Positions 3,795 through 5,011 of a stretch of DNA of 5,011 nucleotides are shown one piece after another; position 1 is the first letter of the stretch, and the number at the start of each line of letters is the position of its first letter. The notes under the pieces are model-generated. The model was not told the origin of the DNA, ran no database searches, and saw only the letters and a list, made by a program, of their open reading frames with translations. The translations under genes were made by a program, and so were the position numbers. Origin of the DNA: a bacterium (lineage in GTDB: Bacteria; Patescibacteriota; Patescibacteriia; JAACEG01); assembly GCA_027040785.1 (NCBI GenBank), contig JALULG010000035.1, positions 1 through 5,011 of the forward strand, given 5' to 3'.

Positions 3795-5011
3795 TTATTT
3801 AATTAATTTTTTATATATTTTTAAATATTCTTTAGCGGAATTATTCCAAGAAAAATCTTTTTTCATATCCCTGATTTGAATCTTTCTCCATTCCTTTTTA
3901 TTTTTATCATACAAAGATAAAGCTCTTTTCAGTTCTTTCAAAAAAGATTTGGAATCAAATTTTTTAAAAACAAAACCGTTCCCTTCTTTATTTTTCAAAT
4001 AAGGAATTACCGTATCTTTTAATCCTCCCGTCGCTCTAACCAAAGGAACGGTTCCATATCTCATAGCAATCATTTGTCCCAATCCGCAAGGTTCAAAACG
4101 AGACGGCATTAAAAAAATATCAGCACCGGCATAAATTTGATTGGCTAAAACAGAATCAAACATTATCTTAGTTGATATTTTTCCCGGATATTTTCGGGCC
4201 ATTTTTTTTAAGTGATTTTCATAATCTTTATAGCCGGTCCCCAAAAAAACAAATTGACAATCCAATTTTGCAAAATCATCATTAATCAAATCTAAGCCTT
4301 TTTGCCAAACCAAACGAGAGACCAAACCCACCAAAGCGACAGATTCGTCCACTTTTAAACCGAGTTTTTTTTGTAAAAAAATTTTATTTTTTACTTTTCT
4401 TTCAAGGGTTGTAAAAGAATAATTATATTTTATATTTTTATCTTTTAAGGGATTTAAAAAACCAACATCAATACCGTTCAAAATCCCGAATAAATCTTTT
4501 TTTCTTTTTCGTAAATATTTTTCCAAGCCTTCCCCAAATTCTTTGGTCGTTATCTCTTTGGCATAACTTTGACTAACCGTTGTAATAATATCGGCGTTTA
4601 AAATTCCTTGCAATAAAAAATTTATTTTTCCGCTTTTAGCATCATCTTTTAATGTTTTTAAAGAATTTTTATTTAAATTGGCGATATTTAAAGTTTTTAA
4701 ACCGGTTTTTCCTTGATATTTTAAATTATGAATTGTTAAAACGCTTTTTATATTTTCAAGATATTTATCTTGAAAAACTTTTAACAATACTGAAACAAAA
4801 GAAGTGTGATAATCATTAAGATGTATTACATTGGGCTTAAATTTTAATCTTGGCAAAGAACGAATAACCGCCAATGAAAAAAACAAAAATCTGTCGGGAT
4901 CACTGATTTTATTTTTTTTATTGTTACTTTCCAGATAAACTTTTTTCCATTTAAAATATTTTTTATTTTCAATAAAATAAACTTTCACCTTTTCTTTCCT
5001 TAAAAAACTTT
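3795..5011 (-). CDS. glgA: glycogen synthase, GT5 family (5' end beyond the window)
   Basis: The C-terminal about 404 residues of an ADP(UDP)-glucose:glucan alpha-1,4-glucosyltransferase, which extends glycogen in the cytoplasm. The frame stays open past 4988 to the edge (…SFLRKEK before VKVYFIEN), and family members run to roughly 480-530 residues, so the GTG at 4986-4988 is an internal valine and not the start. The N-terminal KxGGL donor-site motif lies outside. Counting that valine as 1: NVIHLNDYHTS (53-63), TIHNLKYQG (85-93), the ILNADIITTVSQSYAKEI interdomain strand (129-146), GILNGIDVGFLNP (168-180), VGLVSRLVWQKGLDLI opening the second GT-B domain (220-235), and PSRFEPCGLGQMIAMRYG (295-312) with the catalytic-region Glu299, then RATGGLKDTV. 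The C-terminus is complete. It is the first visible gene of the leftward operon; its promoter lies to the right of the window. Confidence 0.94.
   Translation of the reverse strand, partial: SFLRKEKVKVYFIENKKYFKWKKVYLESNNKKNKISDPDRFLFFSLAVIRSLPRLKFKPNVIHLNDYHTSFVSVLLKVFQDKYLENIKSVLTIHNLKYQGKTGLKTLNIANLNKNSLKTLKDDAKSGKINFLLQGILNADIITTVSQSYAKEITTKEFGEGLEKYLRKRKKDLFGILNGIDVGFLNPLKDKNIKYNYSFTTLERKVKNKIFLQKKLGLKVDESVALVGLVSRLVWQKGLDLINDDFAKLDCQFVFLGTGYKDYENHLKKMARKYPGKISTKIMFDSVLANQIYAGADIFLMPSRFEPCGLGQMIAMRYGTVPLVRATGGLKDTVIPYLKNKEGNGFVFKKFDSKSFLKELKRALSLYDKNKKEWRKIQIRDMKKDFSWNNSAKEYLKIYKKLIK

Noticed and set aside
4986..4988. GTG as the start of glycogen synthase
   Set aside because: The frame stays open to the window edge and the N-terminal GT5 region with the KxGGL motif is missing, so this is an internal Val codon of a truncated gene.

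Overview
The window is strongly AT-rich, densely packed bacterial DNA. The best guess is a member of the Patescibacteria (Candidate Phyla Radiation). That rests on the compact genes with gaps of a few bases, the lysine-rich proteins, the short YidC, and a diacylglycerol-kinase-like protein with a GNDQT motif that resembles what I recall from that group. No marker gene settles the lineage. TAA and TGA both act as stops (the yidC stop is TGA), so nothing points to the UGA=Gly code of Gracilibacteria/Absconditabacteria.

Layout. Bases 1-261 are very AT-rich. They may hold the 3' tail of a rightward gene (1-69) and otherwise no gene I can support. A tRNA-Arg(CCT) gene lies on the minus strand at 262-333. 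A good sigma70-type promoter (365-393) drives a rightward pair: a bactofilin (424-837) and a diacylglycerol-kinase-like protein (864-1670). On the minus strand, entering from the right edge, is a four-gene block: glycogen synthase (5' truncated by the window edge), a GalT-like nucleotidyltransferase, a YidC/Oxa1 membrane insertase, and a small PRC-barrel protein. Spacings are 2, 6 and -4 bp, so this is almost certainly one operon.

The two convergent units meet at 1671-1843. This gap holds a near-perfect 26-bp inverted repeat (1673-1771) with a 47-nt loop, flanked by AATAT on both sides, and then a classic terminator hairpin (1788-1814) that can serve both strands. The inverted repeat is richer in G+C than its surroundings and looks like a small inserted element sitting against the kinase stop codon.

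Working together. The rightward pair suggests cell-envelope or cell-shape work (a cytoskeletal polymer plus a putative lipid-kinase relative). The leftward operon combines storage-glucan synthesis and a sugar-1-phosphate/nucleotide-sugar enzyme with membrane protein insertion. None of the five visible starts has a convincing Shine-Dalgarno sequence. I see no clear new defence or mobile system. The most unusual items are the palindromic element, the altered kinase motif, and the GalT-like enzyme with a second CxxC next to glycogen synthase.
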